Origin: Kurthia massiliensis
GTDB taxonomy: Bacteria > Bacillota > Bacilli > Bacillales_A > Planococcaceae
Assembly: GCF_000285555.1 (NCBI RefSeq)
Contig: NZ_HE610996.1
Coordinates: 521,737 to 585,736 of the forward strand
Length of the DNA: 64,000 nt
Direction: 5' to 3'
Shown piece by piece: positions 9,471-18,548 of the stretch. A program made the position numbers and the translations under genes. The notes under the pieces are model-generated. The model worked only from the letters and a program-made list of their open reading frames with translations. It did no database searches and was not told where the DNA came from. Every line of letters starts with the position of its first letter. Within the stretch, counting starts at the first letter, position 1.

Positions 9471-12400
9471 CTATAGCTGCCTCCTTACGAATTTTTTCAA
9501 TCACTTTTTCTGGTTTATCAATCGGTAACGCGCGGAATTGTTGATGCGCATCGTTCACGTCGAACTGACAAACCGATTTGTATGAGCAATATTCACATGC
9601 CGTTTTTTGCTTCATGCGGTACGGGCTAATCGACGTATCACCTTTTAAAATGCCTTGGCCCGCTTCTTTATGTTTGTGACGGACAAACTTTTGTAAATCG
9701 GCCATATCTTTTTCATTAATGACCGAGCTCCAACTCGCAGACGTCGAGCCATCTTTTTTCAAATAAGCTGGAACGATATGCGAGCGACCACCTGCTTCGG
9801 CAAGCGTTTCGTCCATCTCGACGATAACGTCGCGATTATCGAGCAGTAGTCCTTTCATTTTAAAGTCTTTCAGCACTTCTTCTTCGTACGCATCTGGCGT
9901 CATGAGCGTATCCGCTTTTAACATCGGATTGTGGACGTGAATGTATAAAACGCCACCCGCTTCGGCATGCAGTGGCAACCATTCGCTTGAATTGGTCATC
10001 GCTACGTCTAAATACGTCAACATTTGCAGCGACAAACCATGATATACATCATTCAAATCAAGTTTTTGCGATGACGATTTGTAGTCGATGACACGAATGT
10101 ACGGTTTATCATTAATTTCAGTTGCGTCAATACGGTCAATACGACCTCGCATTTTCAATTGATGTTCATCGTCTAATTGAATCACGAGTGGTGGTAACAT
10201 ATCCGCTTGGCCTGGACCGAATGCCGCTTCAATCGCAATCGGTTTAAAGCCTGTCACACGTGCATGACTCGTCAGCGATAGCATCGTTCGTTCAACAATT
10301 TGCGTTAGCTTGCGCATAATGTAACGATAACGTGCGGTACTTAATAAAATTTTGTGATACAACATCGGTACGATGACTTCTACCGCTTCTTTCGATAACG
10401 CATGACATTGTTCCGGCGATAATTGCGCCCATGTCAATTGTTGTTCCGCTGTTTTTTCAGAAATGTATTTGAGTGCCGCGTGGAATAAATCCCCGATCGT
10501 TGGCGTTTCGAGACGATATTCTTTTCGTTCTTCTAAATGCAAACCGTACGTCGTAAAGTGAGAAAATGGACAGCTATAATATTTCTCAATGCGCGATACG
10601 CTTGAAATAATGTCTTTGCCGTACAGTTGTTGCGTATATTGTGGCAATAAATCTTCTGCCTTATTGTGCGTAATGAGTGGTTTCATTAAACGTGCAAGCA
10701 CATCCGCCCAATACGGATCGTTTTCGTAATATGCCTTTAATGCTGCCCATGATGCGGGTAACGGTTCTGCATCGTAATATTGTTTTCGCAATTGCACCAT
10801 TAAGTAAGCAAGCGCTGTTCGTGGATGCGCGATGTAATGCCAATCGTCTTCTGTATCGAGCGATTGTTCTGGACTCATGTAAACGTAGCGCTCTTCCATT
10901 TGCGGTACGATATCCCGTATTTTTTTCACATACGTTGATGGTAGTAACGCTTTCCCTTCGCTATCGGACATCGCATAACTAATGAACAATTCATCACTCG
11001 CTACTGTCAAAGCACTATAGACGATTAAATTTTCTTCGAGTAATCGCTCACGTGATGTCGGCGCAATTTCGTTCCCCGTTTTTTCAAACCATTCGCGTTC
11101 TGCATCTGCTAGTAGTCCTTCACTGTCCAGTCGTTGTGGGTAAACCCCTTCGTTCATACCGATAACAAACACAGCTTTCATATGTGTTAAACGGGCTAAA
11201 TCAGCGGTCACGACAGTCACTTCATCGATTGCTGGTGGGATACGTGAAAATTCGAGCGTATCCAACCCTTCATCTAAAATGTGAATAAACTCCTCTAACG
11301 ATAGTTCTTGGTCACCAAACATTTCGACGAATTGATCGAGTACGTTCACCCATTCATTCCATGCTTGCTCGTGCTCTGTTGCGTCGAGTAATTTTCCTTT
11401 ATCGTGCTCATAATCTTTCAATTCTACGAGCTTCGCGTAAATGTTCAATTCATCAATAAACGTATAGAGCGCTGTCGCATAGTCAATGCCTGTTTCTGCG
11501 CGTTCAAGTGCATCCGCTAACTGTTTTAACGGCTCACGTACGAGCGCGCGCACCGCTTCGATTTCAGCTTGAAAAGCACGTTCTTCATCGGTCTGTTTCG
11601 TCGTGAAAAACTCAAGCCCTTTATATTTTTTATAAAGCCAGCGCGTTTCATCAAACCAGCGATCGCCATAAATCCCTTGTGCCATAACAAAGTTTTCAAG
11701 ACGGTCTGCGCGCTCACGCCAAATTTTACGATCGGCATTCACCGGGAAAAATAAATCCGTTTTAATCGCGCGGAATATCGGTTCATATTTCCAATCCGTT
11801 TGAATGCTTTCTAAAATCGAGCGACTAAACTCAATGAGTGGATGATGCAACATCGGTTTTTTCTGACTTAAGAAAAATGGAATGTCGTATTGCGGGAAAA
11901 TCGTCGAAAGCAGCGGGTCATATTGTGCTGACTGACGATAAATGAGCGCCATTTCGTTGTACGCAATGCCTTGCTTTGACAACTTACGAATATGACGGGC
12001 CACTTCATGAATTTCCGCATGTGGATTGACCGCAGCGACGACTTGAACGTGATCCGCTTGTGTCGCCTGCACCGGATGAAATTGGTCAAATTGTGATTCA
12101 ATCAACTGTAATGTCGCATCATTAAATCGTTGCATTTCTGTTAAATGCACGTCTGGTTTTACTTCAATACCGTTCGCAAAAGCGGCATCTTTTAAACGGC
12201 GCGCTGTTGAAGCAGTTTCATAAAACAATGCTTGCTCATCATCTGCATCAAATTCATTTTCATAAGTCAGTGCAATCGTCACATCTTTCGCCGTCGCGAG
12301 TAATTCTTGCACGAGTTCAAACTCTTGGGTCGTAAACGAGTTGAAACCATCGATATAAATCGATGCTTCACGAATCATTTCTGATTCCACGAGCTTTTGT

Positions 12401-12969
12401 TGGAGAAGTGGTAAATAACCTTCACTATCTACGTACGTCGTGCCGAGACGTTGCTCTACAGCAGCTTGAATCAATTGAATATCGTGCACTTTATCGCGCA
12501 ACGTACGCGGTGCATCTAATTGGTCAAATTCGGCTTGAATACCGGCCATTTTTTCACCATTCACGTTATAACGGCTTAATTCCCGAAGCAGTTGCTCCAT
12601 CTCTTCGGTAAAGCCACGTTTATCGGCTGCTTTCGTAAATAGTTTTAATTCATCTTTATGTTCATCTAACACACGTTTCAATAACATACGATAGCCAAAA
12701 CCGTTCAGCTCTTGTCGGCTAATCCCACCTGCTTCTTGCAAAATACGCCATGCAAGTCGTTTAAACGATGTTACTTGCACGCGAATCATACCGCGCGCAT
12801 CACCTGCTAATTTCGTTAAATCACGTTCACTTGAGAACGACATTTGATCGGGCACGACCATGAAAATCGGCGCTCCGAGTGGTGCCTCTTCGACGGCTTT
12901 CATTACTTCACACTCCATGAAATGCGTCTTCCCTACACCTGTTCGACCTGAAATTACGCGTAAAGCCAT
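9451..12969 (-). CDS. addB: ATP-dependent nuclease subunit B
   Basis: AddB (1172 residues) is the partner of AddA; it recognises Chi and cuts one strand. The N-terminus has Walker A GRTGVGKT (8-15). The C-terminal nuclease motif IDYKSS is intact. The Fe-S cluster cysteines are present: one in YYSCPFSHF near residue 800 and three at about 1125, 1128 and 1134 (CEYC..VC). The ATG at 12969 follows AGGGGG. It is the first gene of an addB-addA unit, and a perfect TATAAT lies in the short gap upstream. Size and domains match Bacillus AddB. Confidence 0.96.
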   Translation of the reverse strand: MALRVISGRTGVGKTHFMECEVMKAVEEAPLGAPIFMVVPDQMSFSSERDLTKLAGDARGMIRVQVTSFKRLAWRILQEAGGISRQELNGFGYRMLLKRVLDEHKDELKLFTKAADKRGFTEEMEQLLRELSRYNVNGEKMAGIQAEFDQLDAPRTLRDKVHDIQLIQAAVEQRLGTTYVDSEGYLPLLQQKLVESEMIREASIYIDGFNSFTTQEFELVQELLATAKDVTIALTYENEFDADDEQALFYETASTARRLKDAAFANGIEVKPDVHLTEMQRFNDATLQLIESQFDQFHPVQATQADHVQVVAAVNPHAEIHEVARHIRKLSKQGIAYNEMALIYRQSAQYDPLLSTIFPQYDIPFFLSQKKPMLHHPLIEFSRSILESIQTDWKYEPIFRAIKTDLFFPVNADRKIWRERADRLENFVMAQGIYGDRWFDETRWLYKKYKGLEFFTTKQTDEERAFQAEIEAVRALVREPLKQLADALERAETGIDYATALYTFIDELNIYAKLVELKDYEHDKGKLLDATEHEQAWNEWVNVLDQFVEMFGDQELSLEEFIHILDEGLDTLEFSRIPPAIDEVTVVTADLARLTHMKAVFVIGMNEGVYPQRLDSEGLLADAEREWFEKTGNEIAPTSRERLLEENLIVYSALTVASDELFISYAMSDSEGKALLPSTYVKKIRDIVPQMEERYVYMSPEQSLDTEDDWHYIAHPRTALAYLMVQLRKQYYDAEPLPASWAALKAYYENDPYWADVLARLMKPLITHNKAEDLLPQYTQQLYGKDIISSVSRIEKYYSCPFSHFTTYGLHLEERKEYRLETPTIGDLFHAALKYISEKTAEQQLTWAQLSPEQCHALSKEAVEVIVPMLYHKILLSTARYRYIMRKLTQIVERTMLSLTSHARVTGFKPIAIEAAFGPGQADMLPPLVIQLDDEHQLKMRGRIDRIDATEINDKPYIRVIDYKSSSQKLDLNDVYHGLSLQMLTYLDVAMTNSSEWLPLHAEAGGVLYIHVHNPMLKADTLMTPDAYEEEVLKDFKMKGLLLDNRDVIVEMDETLAEAGGRSHIVPAYLKKDGSTSASWSSVINEKDMADLQKFVRHKHKEAGQGILKGDTSISPYRMKQKTACEYCSYKSVCQFDVNDAHQQFRALPIDKPEKVIEKIRKEAAIDAEHTD

Positions 12970-13053
12970 GTAAATCCCCCTTATTTCGTAGTTCTTTTAT
13001 TATACATGTTCTGCACGTATTAATCATAAAAAACGAACATATATTCGTATGCA

Positions 13054-13082
13054 AAAAAGACTCTTATTGAGAAGAGTCTTTG
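13054..13082 (-). terminator. Terminator overlapping the end of the VTT-protein gene
   Basis: Stem AAAGACTCT / AGAGTCTTT on the minus strand followed by T. The stop codon of the gene (13066-13064) lies in the loop. Confidence 0.75.
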
Positions 13083-13690
13083 TTTTTTATAGTACTATTT
13101 AAATCATCAGCCATTTTTTGATGCATTCTTTTTTCAACGTATTTTCCGCCACCCCAAAGTGCCGCGATGAGCACAAGTACAATAATCGTACGTGATGGTT
13201 GTGTAATGAGCGCACGTAAATCTGACCCAATCCAACTAATGACAAATAGTTGGATTACTTTCGCAGCCATAATCGTGAAAAAATAATGTTTTTTCTTTAA
13301 CTTCGATAAACCTGCAACGACATTGACGATGGACGTCGGTGTAAACGGAAAACAAAGCAGCACGAATAACGGTGTAAATCCATGGTATTCAACCCAATGA
13401 ATTAACTTGATAACTGCTTTTCTTTCCGTAATGATGCGAAAGATTTTCCAATGACCATATCGTCTCACGAGCCAAAACACACTGTACGCCCCTGTGACAG
13501 AACCTGCCCACGATAATAAAAAGCCAAACCATAAGCCATATGCCGAAGCATTCGCAACAACGAACGCAGCGAGTGGTAAAATCGGTAAAAACGCTTCTAA
13601 ATACGTTAATAAAAAGCCAATGATCATGCCAACTAATTGGTATTCATGGGCAATGCTTTGAAAATTTTCTAGCGTAAGCCATGCTGGCAT
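13064..13690 (-). CDS. TVP38/TMEM64 (VTT-domain) membrane protein
   Basis: A 208-residue polytopic membrane protein of the DedA/VTT superfamily, with about five hydrophobic segments. The family core appears as TYLEAFLPILPLAAFVV, then a Gly-rich LSWAGSVTGAYSVFWLVRRYG stretch and the FPFTPTSIVNVVAGLS region carrying the conserved F/P-T-P. Relatives are linked to lipid translocation and membrane homeostasis; the substrate is not known here. The ATG at 13690 lies 9 bases after AAAGGGG. Single-gene unit with its own terminator. Confidence 0.85.
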   Translation of the reverse strand: MPAWLTLENFQSIAHEYQLVGMIIGFLLTYLEAFLPILPLAAFVVANASAYGLWFGFLLSWAGSVTGAYSVFWLVRRYGHWKIFRIITERKAVIKLIHWVEYHGFTPLFVLLCFPFTPTSIVNVVAGLSKLKKKHYFFTIMAAKVIQLFVISWIGSDLRALITQPSRTIIVLVLIAALWGGGKYVEKRMHQKMADDLNSTIKNKDSSQ

Positions 13691-13760
13691 ATAAGCATCC
13701 CCTTTCATCCGAACTATCCTTTTATATTAGGACGATATAACTATTAAAAAGTTGCCCATA

Positions 13761-13793
13761 AAAAAGGAAGGTACAATACTGTACCCTCCTTTG
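13761..13793 (-). terminator. Terminator after minJ
   Basis: Twelve-pair stem AAAGGAGGGTAC / GTACCTTCCTTT (one G-U pair) with a 6-base loop, followed by a T-run on the minus strand. Confidence 0.85.
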
Positions 13794-13796
13794 ACG

Positions 13797-14948
13797 TTAT
13801 TTTAAAACAATTAATCCGATTCGGAAATGGTCATGTCGGAAAATGACATGTTGACGAATGCGGATTTCGTGCTGTGCATCGAGTACTTCAATACGACAAT
13901 GTGCGGCATTAATTTGTAATGCTTCGTACAATTCTTCTTCCGTTTTCACCGGAATACCATTGACACGACGAATGACTTCACCAATTTGAATGCCCATTGC
14001 TTCTGCAGGGGATTCTGGTAAAACGGCCGCGACAACGACACCATCATTTTGTGGTGTTACTGCAAAGACACCTTTGCGTTCACGAACAGAATAAATAATC
14101 GAAATTAAAATACGTCCGATGATTGCAACACCGACTGCAGCGATGCCCATAATTGGGAAGAAAATCGCGATAATCGCTTCGATAAACACTAACAGCGCCA
14201 ATAGTTGCATCGTTAAGCCAACTTGCGGGTAAAATGCGTTCGGTAACATTTTACGTGCGCGCTGTTGGAAGCCCATGACGATTGGGAATAATACGATACC
14301 ATACGAATCGCTACCTAATGATAATTGTGGCCACCATGGAGCCCAATCTGGAATAGCACTACCTGGTATTAAGAAAAATACGGGTAAAATCCATAAGCGT
14401 TTCGCTAAATACGTCACAGCTTTTAAACCGCGCTCTGTCGTTTGCAAACGAGGAGATGCATTGTTAGCAGCATATTTTTTCACGAGTTGTCCTTCGACAA
14501 ATAATAAAATACTCATCAATAACGGTACTGTGATTAATAAATGCTTATGCATGACATCTGCATCAAACGTAAAGCGCCATACTTGCCATGACCAATCGTA
14601 CATATATGTAAGCCATAAAATGATGAATGCTACCCCGAAGCTATAAACGACCGAAGCCAGATGATAATAAAATGTTACGATACAAATCATCATGACGATC
14701 GTTACGAGCACTATGTATTGTAACGGTAAAACGAACCCGACAAGTAAACTAATCGCAGACAGTATGAGCGCCATACCCCAGCCTTCTTTTAATAAGTAAA
14801 CTGCTTCGTACATGCCCCAATGAATGCGGCGGTTAAATGACTGACGCTCACTCATCACACGTCGATATCCAATTAGTACACAAAATAAAATCGCTACATA
14901 AAGTAGCGGATTCATAAATAGTCGTCCGATACCTTTTAAAACTTCCAC
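13797..14948 (-). CDS. minJ: PDZ-domain membrane protein, division-site topological factor MinJ
   Basis: About 383 residues. Several transmembrane segments in the first 280 residues are followed by a PDZ domain (about 290-375: VVVAAVLPESPAEAMGI, GEVIRRVNG). This layout and the ftsE-ftsX neighbours match MinJ, which bridges DivIVA to MinCD and blocks division near poles and new septa. The listed start is a GTG at 14948, but its ribosome binding site GAGGTG (14973-14968) is 19 bases away. The in-frame ATA (14963) or CTG (14960) sit at proper spacing, and the frame is closed just above by TGA, so an unusual start is possible. A generic PDZ membrane protein is the alternative. Confidence 0.8.
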   Translation of the reverse strand: MEVLKGIGRLFMNPLLYVAILFCVLIGYRRVMSERQSFNRRIHWGMYEAVYLLKEGWGMALILSAISLLVGFVLPLQYIVLVTIVMMICIVTFYYHLASVVYSFGVAFIILWLTYMYDWSWQVWRFTFDADVMHKHLLITVPLLMSILLFVEGQLVKKYAANNASPRLQTTERGLKAVTYLAKRLWILPVFFLIPGSAIPDWAPWWPQLSLGSDSYGIVLFPIVMGFQQRARKMLPNAFYPQVGLTMQLLALLVFIEAIIAIFFPIMGIAAVGVAIIGRILISIIYSVRERKGVFAVTPQNDGVVVAAVLPESPAEAMGIQIGEVIRRVNGIPVKTEEELYEALQINAAHCRIEVLDAQHEIRIRQHVIFRHDHFRIGLIVLK

Positions 14949-15051
14949 GACGATATCCAGTATGATTCACCTCGCTATGTTGTAAATTATTAACTATTCC
15001 TATTGTAACAAAATGCGTCGTATTAGGCGAACGAACATGCCATTTTCCTAT

Positions 15052-15080
15052 AAAAAAAGAGGATGCTTATGCAACCTCTT
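15052..15080 (-). terminator. Terminator after ftsX
   Basis: Stem AAGAGGtTGC / GCAtCCTCTT with one mismatch and a 4-base loop, then seven T on the minus strand. Confidence 0.8.
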
Positions 15081-15084
15081 GTCA

Positions 15085-15972
15085 TTATTTTACCGCTAAA
15101 TATTTACGAACGGACAATGCACTACCAAATACGCCAATAATGATACCCATCAGCAACAAACTAATGCTTAACGTCCCTAGTAATTGACTCGGTTCAATAA
15201 AATGAAATGCTTCATTTTTCACGAGTGGTGCGATGCGATTGTAAACATTGACGTAACTAATCGCGACAATCGTAATCGGCAATATCGCTCCTAGCATACC
15301 TAGCCACATACCTTCTAACATAAATGGTACACGTACGTAACGGTTTGTCGCGCCGACAAGCTTCATAATCTCGATTTCCGTGCGACGTGCCGCAATCGTT
15401 AATTTAATCGTATTGAAAATTAAAAATGTCGCGATTAATACGAGCACGACGATAAAAATTGTCCCAACCGTACGTGCTGTATCGACAACGTGAAATAGTT
15501 TTTCAATTTTCCCTTTACCATAGACGACTTCGTACGTTCCTGCAACGTCGCTAATTTCTTTTGCTAATTGTGCCGTTTTTTCAGGCTCACTCGCTTTTAC
15601 ATACAATACGTTATGTAGCGGATTTTCTTGATCAAACAAACTTAAATCTTCCCCAAAATCATCGACGACTTTTTTAAGTTCATCTTCTTTTGAAGCATAG
15701 CGCACCCCTTCAACGTCAGGCATTTTTTTAATCGTGCGCTGTATCGTAAAAATATCTTTTTCTTTGACCGTCGTATCGATAAGTACTTTGATTTCGACGT
15801 CGTTTTCAAAATCTGATGCAATTTTATTTAAATTCATTATTATCGCGACGAATACACCGACGAGTAATAACGTAACCGTTACAGCACCGATCGAAGCAAA
15901 CGACATCCAGCCGTTACGCCAAATCGTTTGCAAACTCGCACGAATATGACGATTCCACGTTTTAATAGCCAT
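15085..15972 (-). CDS. ftsX: Cell division ABC transporter permease FtsX
   Basis: FtsX, 295 residues, with the usual four transmembrane helices: one at about 25-50, an extracellular domain to about 165, then three near 170-195, 220-245 and 265-290. It works with FtsE in the membrane to switch on peptidoglycan hydrolases (CwlO in B. subtilis). The ATG at 15972 follows GGAGGT and overlaps the end of ftsE by 11 bases. The frame is open 47 codons further, but that part is an out-of-frame shadow of ftsE. Confidence 0.95.
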   Translation of the reverse strand: MAIKTWNRHIRASLQTIWRNGWMSFASIGAVTVTLLLVGVFVAIIMNLNKIASDFENDVEIKVLIDTTVKEKDIFTIQRTIKKMPDVEGVRYASKEDELKKVVDDFGEDLSLFDQENPLHNVLYVKASEPEKTAQLAKEISDVAGTYEVVYGKGKIEKLFHVVDTARTVGTIFIVVLVLIATFLIFNTIKLTIAARRTEIEIMKLVGATNRYVRVPFMLEGMWLGMLGAILPITIVAISYVNVYNRIAPLVKNEAFHFIEPSQLLGTLSISLLLMGIIIGVFGSALSVRKYLAVK

Positions 15973-16645
15973 CGTAACTACCTCCGCGTTGGTCGTTGAC
16001 GATACGGCCTTTTTCAATACGAATGACGCGATGGCGCATCGCATTAACGACTTCACGGTTATGCGTCGCCATAATGACGGTCGTTCCTTGCGCATTAATT
16101 TCTTCAAACACACGCATAATATCCCACGTCGTTTCCGGATCTAAGTTGCCTGTCGGTTCATCAGCAATGACGATATGTGGTTGATTGACGATTGAACGCG
16201 CAATCGATACACGCTGTTGCTCGCCACCGGATAATTCATGCGGGAACCGTTTCGCTTTCGATGCGAGTCCGACAAGTTTTAACACTTCTGCGACACGCTT
16301 TTTAATAAACTTCGTATCTTTTTCAATAACTTCTAACGCATACGCCACATTTTCGTAAACGCTTTTTTTCGGTAACAACTTATAATCTTGGAACACAACA
16401 CCGAGCTGACGGCGTAAAAACGGTACTTTTCGTGCCGGTAACTTCGTAATATCAACATCATTGACGATGACATGCCCTGCCGATGCGCGTTCCTCTGCAT
16501 ACAATAATTTAATAAAGGTCGATTTCCCAGCTCCACTCGGCCCAACGACATAGACGAATTCACCTTGCGCTATTGAGACGTCTATCCCTTGTAGTGCTTT
16601 GCTACCGGTCGGATACTTTTTGACGACCTTTTTCATTTCAATCAT
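15962..16645 (-). CDS. ftsE: Cell division ATP-binding protein FtsE
   Basis: ABC ATPase of 227 residues that drives FtsX. Walker A is GPSGAGKST (about 35-43), the Q-loop lies in VVFQDYKLLP, the signature is LSGGEQQR, and Walker B is IVIADEPTGNLD; the switch His is in MATHNREV. Peripheral on the inner face of the membrane through FtsX. ATG at 16645 with AGGTGGAG upstream. First gene of an ftsE-ftsX operon. Confidence 0.96.
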   Translation of the reverse strand: MIEMKKVVKKYPTGSKALQGIDVSIAQGEFVYVVGPSGAGKSTFIKLLYAEERASAGHVIVNDVDITKLPARKVPFLRRQLGVVFQDYKLLPKKSVYENVAYALEVIEKDTKFIKKRVAEVLKLVGLASKAKRFPHELSGGEQQRVSIARSIVNQPHIVIADEPTGNLDPETTWDIMRVFEEINAQGTTVIMATHNREVVNAMRHRVIRIEKGRIVNDQRGGSYDGY

Positions 16646-16690
16646 CGTGGCGCTCCACCTTTTCTATAATCTCTGTCTGTATCATATCAT

Positions 16691-16716
16691 AAAAAAAGAG
16701 GATGCTGAGGCATCCC
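16691..16716 (-). terminator. Terminator after the DUF4097 gene
   Basis: Stem GGATGC / GCATCC with a 4-base loop, CT, then seven T on the minus strand. Confidence 0.75.
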
Positions 16717-16730
16717 CTAGAAATCGATGA

Positions 16731-17897
16731 TTACAATGCGTAACGAATTGTGACAGAGCTTGTGCGCGCTTCTGCTTCTAAAATTAATGGCGCATTTTCA
16801 TCTACTTTTTTCTCAAAACGTACAGATTTCGATAAGAACTGATCTTGTGATTGAATTAGTTGCACATCTGGTAATTGTACGTCGATTTTACCGAAGTTTG
16901 ACGTTGCTTCACCGCGAATACCGACCGTATCCGGCACTTGAATTTCTAGCGCACCGGCTGTCGTTTGTGCTTTAATTTTTTCTGCATTTGGATCCGTCGT
17001 TTTCACTTTAATCGCGCCATTTGCCGAACGTGCGACGATTTCACGGAACGCGCCATCAACCGTTACAGCACCGTTAATCGTCTCTGCTTCAATCTCTGTT
17101 GCTGCCGTATCACGCACGTCAATCGCACCGTTTGATGACTCAATGTCTATTTTACGGAAAGTTGCGTGATCAACTTGAATTTTCCCATTCATCGTTTGCA
17201 CGTCTAGCTCATCAGCATCCATATTTGAGAGCTTAAAGCTACCGTTAAACAATTCTGCACGTACTTTTTGATACGCACCACGTGGTAAATATAGTGTGAC
17301 GTTCGCATGGAAACCACGACTATCGCTCGTAATACGTACTGTACCGTGGTCATTTTCAGCGCTGAAATGTTCTTTAAACTCCGCTTCTACATCATCATTG
17401 CGAACGATAAATGATGGAGAAACAGCAGCTTCAACATAAGCTGTCCCATTTGGCGATTGCTCAACTGTAAAGTGGCCGTTTGGAATTTTTGCATTCACAC
17501 TCGTAATCGACGTGGCGTTTTGTAAATCCACGTGATGTGTAAAACTACGGCGTTCACCCGTAAAGTCCATATCACGTACTTTTGAAAATGTATTCGTCAG
17601 CATGTCCATAAATTTCGTACTAAATTGCGTAAAATCTTGCTTTAAATCTTCAATAAATTCTTTATCCGTTTTTTCATCGAATGAACGATCATCAAACGGT
17701 TCATCTTGTCGTTTTTGCTGTTGTTCTTTTTTCGGTTCTTCTACTTGTTTTACTGGTTCAATTTTCGGGATGTCTTCGACTGGTGTCGCTTGCTGTGATT
17801 TTTCGACATCAATTTTTTCAAGTAAGTCGAGTGCCTCTGTTGCGGAAATAACACCTTTTTCAACCAAATCTAAAATACGTCTACGTTCATCTTGCAT
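16731..17897 (-). CDS. DUF4097 beta-helix protein with SHOCT-like N-terminus (YvlB-like)
   Basis: A 388-residue protein. Residues 1-32 form a SHOCT-like helical module (ILDLVEKGVISATEALDLLEKI). Residues 35-75 are a charged Gln/Lys/Glu-rich linker, and about 115-388 are the DUF4097 beta-repeat region, with recurring units such as NGSFKLSNMDADELDVQTMNGKIQV. No signal peptide or membrane segment. B. subtilis YvlB has this layout and also maps near uvrA; the yvl genes belong to envelope-stress circuits, but function is unproven. The ATG at 17897 follows AAAGGGG. Confidence 0.82.
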   Translation of the reverse strand: MQDERRRILDLVEKGVISATEALDLLEKIDVEKSQQATPVEDIPKIEPVKQVEEPKKEQQQKRQDEPFDDRSFDEKTDKEFIEDLKQDFTQFSTKFMDMLTNTFSKVRDMDFTGERRSFTHHVDLQNATSITSVNAKIPNGHFTVEQSPNGTAYVEAAVSPSFIVRNDDVEAEFKEHFSAENDHGTVRITSDSRGFHANVTLYLPRGAYQKVRAELFNGSFKLSNMDADELDVQTMNGKIQVDHATFRKIDIESSNGAIDVRDTAATEIEAETINGAVTVDGAFREIVARSANGAIKVKTTDPNAEKIKAQTTAGALEIQVPDTVGIRGEATSNFGKIDVQLPDVQLIQSQDQFLSKSVRFEKKVDENAPLILEAEARTSSVTIRYAL

Positions 17898-17954
17898 GCA
17901 AACAGCCCCTTTAAAAGTTAATACTACTATTTACGAAACGACGCGTAAAAAGTT

Positions 17955-18497
17955 TCATTCCGAGCGAATGTTTTTCACGAGCGCTTCGATACGCGCCTCT
18001 GTTAATGGTAATCCATTGTCATATGAAATTACGACATTTTGCTCAAATAACTCGCCATCTGAATAAACCGGAAAGCGCGTTGCAACGTGTGCATCAAAAT
18101 CTATCGACGCGTATAACGCTGGGTTATGTGCCGCTAATTGTGCTCGTTCTAACGCTACGTCCATCGTAATTTCCACATGCTTTACAGCCATTTCATGACG
18201 TTCGACGATGTGCGCATCACTATAATACGTCGATAACTCTAGCACCGTATCTAACCCAACTTCATCAAAATCTAGTACCATTTGACGCAACGCTGCGACG
18301 GCACGATCCGTTTCTAAACGTTTTTTCATCGTCGTTTGAAAATCATCACCATCTAACCGTTTCGCAATGATGATTTCTTCCATTAAATGTTCAACCGTTT
18401 GCGGACCGTTAATAAACGCCGCGTTCATTTTATTGGCAATTCTTTTCGCTATCGTCGTTTTACCGACACTCGCATATCCAGAAACTATCACTAACAC
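17955..18497 (-). CDS. P-loop NTPase/kinase-like protein of unknown function
   Basis: A 180-residue cytoplasmic protein starting with a beta-strand and Walker A GYASVGKTT, the layout of small nucleotide or shikimate-type kinases. A lid-like DxxLERAQ segment occurs around residue 115. I do not recognise a specific family, and no Walker B or substrate motif is decisive. The start is a GTG at 18497, 10 bases after GGAAGGA. It lies between uvrA and the DUF4097 gene, with the uvrA terminator upstream. A zeta-toxin-like or metabolite kinase fold is possible. Confidence 0.6.
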   Translation of the reverse strand: MLVIVSGYASVGKTTIAKRIANKMNAAFINGPQTVEHLMEEIIIAKRLDGDDFQTTMKKRLETDRAVAALRQMVLDFDEVGLDTVLELSTYYSDAHIVERHEMAVKHVEITMDVALERAQLAAHNPALYASIDFDAHVATRFPVYSDGELFEQNVVISYDNGLPLTEARIEALVKNIRSE

Positions 18498-18513
18498 TAC
18501 TTGTTCATCCTTC

Positions 18514-18540
18514 CAAAAAAAGAGACGTTTGCACGTCCCT
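18514..18540 (-). terminator. Terminator after uvrA
   Basis: Stem AGGGACG / CGTCTCT with one G-U pair, then seven T on the minus strand, just past the uvrA stop and before the P-loop gene. Confidence 0.75.
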
Positions 18541-18548
18541 TTTCGTTA

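Noticed and set aside
10677-10982. 101-codon plus-strand frame inside addB
   Set aside because: Antisense shadow of addB with no start signal or family resemblance.
14275-14646. 123-codon plus-strand frame inside minJ
   Set aside because: Antisense to membrane segments of minJ, no ribosome binding site.
15973-16113. 47-codon N-terminal extension of ftsX
   Set aside because: It overlaps ftsE in another frame; FtsX begins normally at the ATG with GGAGGT at 15972.
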